The notes beneath the pieces were generated by a model. That model did no database searches and had not been told where the DNA came from. It saw nothing but the letters and a program-made list of their open reading frames with translations. Below are positions 22,196 through 24,611 of a stretch of 24,611 bases of DNA, in pieces. The stretch's first letter is position 1. The number at the start of each line of letters is the position of its first letter. The translations under genes were made by a program, and so were the position numbers. This stretch comes from an uncultured Collinsella sp. Lineage in GTDB: Bacteria > Actinomycetota > Coriobacteriia > Coriobacteriales > Coriobacteriaceae. The stretch is from positions 1 to 24,611 of the forward strand of contig CAKUGM010000022.1 of assembly GCA_934654625.1 (NCBI GenBank), read 5' to 3'.

Positions 22196-24295
22196 ATGAA
22201 TCGACCTTTACCAGAGCTTTTGGCCCCCGCGGGCTCTATCGATGCGCTGCTTGCGGCCGTTGCTGCAGGTGCCGATGCCGTCTACTGCGGTCTTGGTGCC
22301 TTCAACGCGCGCGCGAGCGCAAAGGATATCGACCCGGCCGAATTTGCCCGCGCGGTGCGCTTGGCGCATGCCCATGGCGTGCGCGTGTACGTGACATGCA
22401 ACGTCTACCTGCGCGAGCATGAGCTCGCACCCGCGCTCGAACTTGCGCGGGAGGCCCATGCGGTGGGGGCGGACGCTTTTATCGTGGCCGATGCCGCGCA
22501 GGTGCGTGCCATCCGACATGCCATCCCCGATGTCGAGATCCATCTTTCCACCCAGACGGGCATCATGTCGCCTGCGGGTGCCAAATACGTGCATGAACGC
22601 CTGGGCGTCGAGCGCATTACCGTCTCGCGTGAGCTTTCCCTGGCCGAGGTCGCGGACGTATGCCGCGTTGGCGTGCCTATCGAGGTGTTTTGCCACGGGG
22701 CCATCTGTATCTGCTATTCGGGTGCGTGCGCGGCGTCTGCCATGCGCCGCGGTCGCTCTGCGAACCGAGGGGATTGCACGCAACCATGCCGTCTGACCTA
22801 TGACCTGCAGGATGGCGAGGGAAACTCCGTTAACATGCAGGAGGGCGAGCGCCTGCTCTGCCCGCAGGACTACTGCTCGATCGACCATGTCCACGAACTC
22901 GTGGAGGCCGGCGTCTCCGCCCTCAAGATCGAGGGGCGCATGAAGAACCCCGACTATGTCTTTAACGTGGTGGGGGCGTATCGCCGTGCGCTCGATGCCG
23001 TGGCCGCGGGCTCATGGGGCGCCGATGCTGCCGATGCGTGCAGGCGCCGGCTGGGCATGTCGTTCAACCGCGGCTTTAGCGATGCCTATCTGCGCGGCAC
23101 CTCTGGTGCTGAACTTATGAGTTTCGAGCGCGCGTGCAATCAAGGCTTGCGCGTGGGAGAGCTTGTCGAGCGACGCTACGAGGAGGTGTCCGTTCGCTTG
23201 TGCGACGACGTGCGTGCGGGCGATATGCTCGAGATCCGCTCGACGCCCGGTCCGGACGCGCCGACCGACGTTCCCAAGCGTTGGCCGCAGGTTCCCTGTC
23301 CGGTGGACGCGGCGGCGGGCGAGGTCATCGACGTCCACTGCAAACGCAAGGTCGAAGTGGGAAGCATCGTCAATCGCATCAGCTCGGTTGAGGTGCTCGA
23401 GCGCACCGGCGCCGCGCTCGAGCGCATGCATGCCGAATTGGAGTCCTATTCCGGCTCTCTCGCGGCTGCCCCGGCGCCCCGGCACGAAGCTGGGACTTCG
23501 TATGATTCGGCGGAGCCCGAGAGCCCTGCGGTTCGTGCAGCCCGTCTCACCGTTGTCGCCGATACCCCGTCGCGCGCGCAGGCCTTCCTTCGAGATGTAC
23601 GGGTGGACGAGGTCGCCGTGCGCCAAATGACGGTCGAGGAGGACGCGGCGTCGTGGGAGAGTCTCTTGCCGCAGCTCACCGTGTTGCTCGACGAGCCGTC
23701 GCGCGTGTGTGACGAGGCCGCTGCCCGCCACCTTTTGCGCCGTGCGGGACGCGTGGTCTGCCGCAACTATGCGCACCTGCAGATGGCGGGGGAGGAAGCC
23801 GCATGTTTTGACACGGCGGCCCCGCTTTCGGCGACCAATGGGGCGAGCGCTACCTGGTTTAGCCAGCAGGGTGCGCGCTGCGTCTGGCTGCCCGACGAGC
23901 TTTCGCTCGATGAGGTTTGCGCGGCGGCGCGTCGTGCCGTTCGCGAGGGCGCGCGTGCGGGGGTGCTCGTCTACGGGCATCCGCAGCTGATGGTGACCGA
24001 GCACTGCCTGCTTACCGCCGAGGGGCCGTGCGCGCATTCCTGCGGCGCGTGCGCGCGTCGCCAAAAGGAGCGCTACCTGGTGGAGGCTTCGGGCGCGCGC
24101 TTGCCGGTACACATTGATGTACATGGGCGCACGCGCACTTTTGACGTCTGCGTGCTCGACCGTATCGAGAATGTGAGCGAGCTCATGGGGGCTGGCGTGA
24201 GCGACATCGCCATCGACGCCACACTGCTCGATGCAAGCGAGCTCGAGTGCGCGATCTGCGCCGTGATGGCTCGCGCCGCTTCGGGTGAGGCGTGA
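22196..24295 (+). CDS. U32 family protein, long form (RlhA/YhbU-like)
   Basis: This 699-residue protein carries the U32 signature ExFxxGAxCxxxxGxC (E163, C171, C178) plus C166, C194 and C198 in RGDCTQPCR. In related proteins such cysteines bind a 4Fe-4S cluster. U32 relatives (RlhA, TrhP) hydroxylate RNA bases using prephenate, while older annotations say peptidase or collagenase. The first about 320 residues are the U32 barrel (ELLAPAGSIDALLAAVAAGADAVYCGL; IEGRMKNPDYV). The rest is a DUF3656-like and C-terminal region with a second cysteine cluster (CAHSCGAC, around 24030-24055). The ATG has AGGTGA five bases upstream; a GTG two codons earlier is an alternative. RNA hydroxylation is inference. 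Confidence 0.88.
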   Translation: MNRPLPELLAPAGSIDALLAAVAAGADAVYCGLGAFNARASAKDIDPAEFARAVRLAHAHGVRVYVTCNVYLREHELAPALELAREAHAVGADAFIVADAAQVRAIRHAIPDVEIHLSTQTGIMSPAGAKYVHERLGVERITVSRELSLAEVADVCRVGVPIEVFCHGAICICYSGACAASAMRRGRSANRGDCTQPCRLTYDLQDGEGNSVNMQEGERLLCPQDYCSIDHVHELVEAGVSALKIEGRMKNPDYVFNVVGAYRRALDAVAAGSWGADAADACRRRLGMSFNRGFSDAYLRGTSGAELMSFERACNQGLRVGELVERRYEEVSVRLCDDVRAGDMLEIRSTPGPDAPTDVPKRWPQVPCPVDAAAGEVIDVHCKRKVEVGSIVNRISSVEVLERTGAALERMHAELESYSGSLAAAPAPRHEAGTSYDSAEPESPAVRAARLTVVADTPSRAQAFLRDVRVDEVAVRQMTVEEDAASWESLLPQLTVLLDEPSRVCDEAAARHLLRRAGRVVCRNYAHLQMAGEEAACFDTAAPLSATNGASATWFSQQGARCVWLPDELSLDEVCAAARRAVREGARAGVLVYGHPQLMVTEHCLLTAEGPCAHSCGACARRQKERYLVEASGARLPVHIDVHGRTRTFDVCVLDRIENVSELMGAGVSDIAIDATLLDASELECAICAVMARAASGEA

Positions 24296-24404
24296 AGCTT
24301 GCTCACCACGGGCAAATGACCTCGCGCGAAGGCTCACTCTTCGCTACAATCAACGAGTTACCAACAATAATCAGCACCGCTCTATCGGGGCGAGGGCGCT
24401 ATAA

Positions 24405-24611
<207 letters not shown>

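Overview
The window looks like the chromosome of a high-GC Gram-positive actinobacterium. I favour the Coriobacteriia, and a Collinsella-like genome in particular. This rests on the full spc/alpha ribosomal protein gene order with a zinc-type S14, a fused ECF transporter ATPase next to truA, a class A penicillin-binding protein with a long extracellular tail, and no outer-membrane genes. The genus is inference from gene content and style; no database search was possible.

Layout. (1) About 1-1440 is very GC-rich and holds an IS110-family insertion sequence. It has an intact DEDD transposase, three stacked hairpins just upstream (a candidate bridge RNA; the left end lies outside the window), and another structured block downstream. 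(2) At 1495-1718, on the minus strand, is tRNA-Ala(GGC) with its own consensus promoter and a UUCG-loop terminator, followed by a second hairpin. (3) At 1984-4342 are a Cof-type HAD phosphatase and an NCS2 uracil/xanthine-type permease closed by two successive terminators. (4) At 4343-14458 is a long plus-strand gene-expression cluster: rplE-rpsN-rpsH-rplF-rplR-rpsE-rpmD-rplO-secY-adk-map-infA-rpmJ-rpsM-rpsK-rpsD-rpoA-rplQ, ended by a strong intrinsic terminator. (5) At 14522-17863 are a fused EcfA1-EcfA2 ATPase, EcfT and TruA, tightly packed. (6) At 18003-19712 are a small GT2-type glycosyltransferase and the arginine repressor ArgR. (7) At 19770-22006, on the minus strand and convergent with argR, is a bifunctional penicillin-binding protein. 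(8) At 22196-24611 are a long U32-family protein and the 5' part of tyrS, cut by the window end.

How the genes work together. The central cluster co-expresses ribosomal proteins, the RNA polymerase alpha subunit, the SecY translocon, adenylate kinase, methionine aminopeptidase and IF1, so translation, export and N-terminal processing are supplied together. The ECF module (ATPases plus T component) powers vitamin or metal uptake with substrate-binding S components encoded elsewhere.

Most interesting points. The ribosomal cluster begins at rplE rather than continuing from rplN-rplX. The leader in front of rplE carries overlapping inverted repeats that suggest alternative RNA folds. A strong bulged stem-loop sits between rplE and rpsN. 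The IS110 left end carries hairpins suggestive of a bridge RNA. I found no CRISPR array, prophage, toxin-antitoxin pair or obvious defence system. Apart from the IS element, this is mostly core genome.
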